Program-made: the position numbers and the translations under genes
The notes under the pieces: model-generated
The model's database searches: none
What the model was told of the DNA's origin: nothing
The model's input: only the letters and a program-made list of their open reading frames with translations
From: Aquimarina megaterium XH134
Lineage (GTDB): Bacteria > Bacteroidota > Bacteroidia > Flavobacteriales > Flavobacteriaceae
NCBI RefSeq assembly: GCF_000520975.1
Contig: NZ_JACB01000003.1
Location: 310,001-374,000 of the forward strand
Length of the DNA: 64,000 nucleotides
Reading direction: 5' to 3'
In this document: piece after piece, positions 63,500 through 64,000 of the stretch
Layout: every line of letters starts with the position of its first letter
Numbering within the stretch: position 1 is the stretch's first letter

Positions 63500-64000
63500 G
63501 ATTTGTATAATTCTAATTCTACAAAATATACTTGATTTTGATTGCTAATCGTCAATTTATGTTTACCGTTTGGGTAAAGTAAATTAAGGCGATCTTGTAA
63601 ATTTTCTAAACCAATACCTTTGGACTTTACATGTGTTTCGGGATCATAATTATTTTTGATAGTAAATAGTATTTGACTGTCGTTTTCTAGTAGCTCAATG
63701 TGTATAAAAGATTGATTTACAAGTTTTTCTACCCCATGTTTAAAGGAATTCTCTAACAAGATAATAAACAATAACGGAGGGATAGGGTAGTCCTTATTAA
63801 TAATGCTATGTTTAAAATCAATATCGATTGCTTTATGATACCTGGCTGTTTGTAGCTCAATAAAATTGGTTAAATATTTAATTTCTTCTTCAAGATGAAC
63901 AGCTTCTTCTTTTCCATCATAAATAGTAAATCGCATCATATCTGATAGTTTAAGCACATATTCTTGTGCGGTATCAGGGTCTTTTTTAATTAATGAGTAT
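63496..64000 (-). CDS. LytS-family sensor histidine kinase (partial, 5' end missing)
   Basis: The reading frame stays open to the right edge of the window, with YSLIKKDPDTAQEYVLKLSDMMRF upstream of the apparent first codon (a GTG), so this is the C-terminal half of a kinase. The ATPase domain with LLENSFKHG and GIGLENLQDRL is present; the phospho-acceptor His and membrane helices lie beyond the edge. It matches the kinase at 52906. Confidence 0.9.
   Translation of the reverse strand, partial: YSLIKKDPDTAQEYVLKLSDMMRFTIYDGKEEAVHLEEEIKYLTNFIELQTARYHKAIDIDFKHSIINKDYPIPPLLFIILLENSFKHGVEKLVNQSFIHIELLENDSQILFTIKNNYDPETHVKSKGIGLENLQDRLNLLYPNGKHKLTISNQNQVYFVELELYKS

Overview
The window looks like a chromosomal piece of a marine-type member of the Flavobacteriaceae (Bacteroidota), perhaps Aquimarina or a close relative. 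The genus is a guess from overall gene style; the family is better supported. Evidence seen directly: low G+C, TAnnTTTG -7 promoter boxes, few Shine-Dalgarno sequences, lipoproteins with acidic residues just after the lipidated Cys, a type IX secretion (T9SS) C-terminal domain, three LytS/LytTR sensor-regulator pairs, and ABC permeases fused to M1 peptidase domains. No tRNA, rRNA, CRISPR array, insertion sequence or prophage was seen.

Layout. 1-10.1 kb: housekeeping genes (NAD(P)HX repair, xerD, aroQ, lpdA) mixed with lipoproteins, outer-membrane barrels and two MsrB methionine sulfoxide reductases. 10.2-15.1 kb: a helicase, then a leftward ArsR-cupin-SDR-PhzF-oxidoreductase cluster with a duplicated operator and a 20-bp perfect inverted repeat. 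15.1-15.9 kb: an accessory-looking gap with two related stem-loops, then a small cysteine-rich peptide gene with a double-glycine-type leader. 15.9-27 kb: secreted M28 and astacin-like proteases, an rRNA methyltransferase, an OmpA lipoprotein, an M23/LysM hydrolase, a hybrid kinase without its phospho-acceptor His, and an ECF sigma factor with a membrane partner. 27-35.2 kb: an ArsR/SRPBCC pair with a well-defined operator-promoter, lipid and cupin enzymes, a serine hydrolase, and an aldehyde dehydrogenase/DUF779/AraC group.

35.4-37.4 kb is the most interesting locus. A 135-residue protein carries two diverged copies of a domain ending in GCxxCxSGxDxxFQ (variants GCPKCFSG and GCLACCSG). It lies 8 bp upstream of an MNIO (DUF692) enzyme that has an extra C-terminal domain resembling the DUF2063 partner proteins of known MNIO pathways. 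I read this as a two-gene peptide-modification system with a two-core substrate and a fused enzyme-partner protein. A near-perfect inverted repeat lies just upstream.

37.5-64 kb: a large T9SS-secreted M14 carboxypeptidase, then two ABC-2 transporter modules, each divergent from a LytS/LytTR pair. A third LytS/LytTR pair runs off the right edge. Between them are secreted beta-propeller and Ig-like proteins, AraC, Lrp and XRE-type regulators, an S41 protease with TPRs, and a DedA-like/phospholipid methyltransferase pair. The two ABC modules probably respond to envelope or peptide stress, but no substrate can be read from the sequence.
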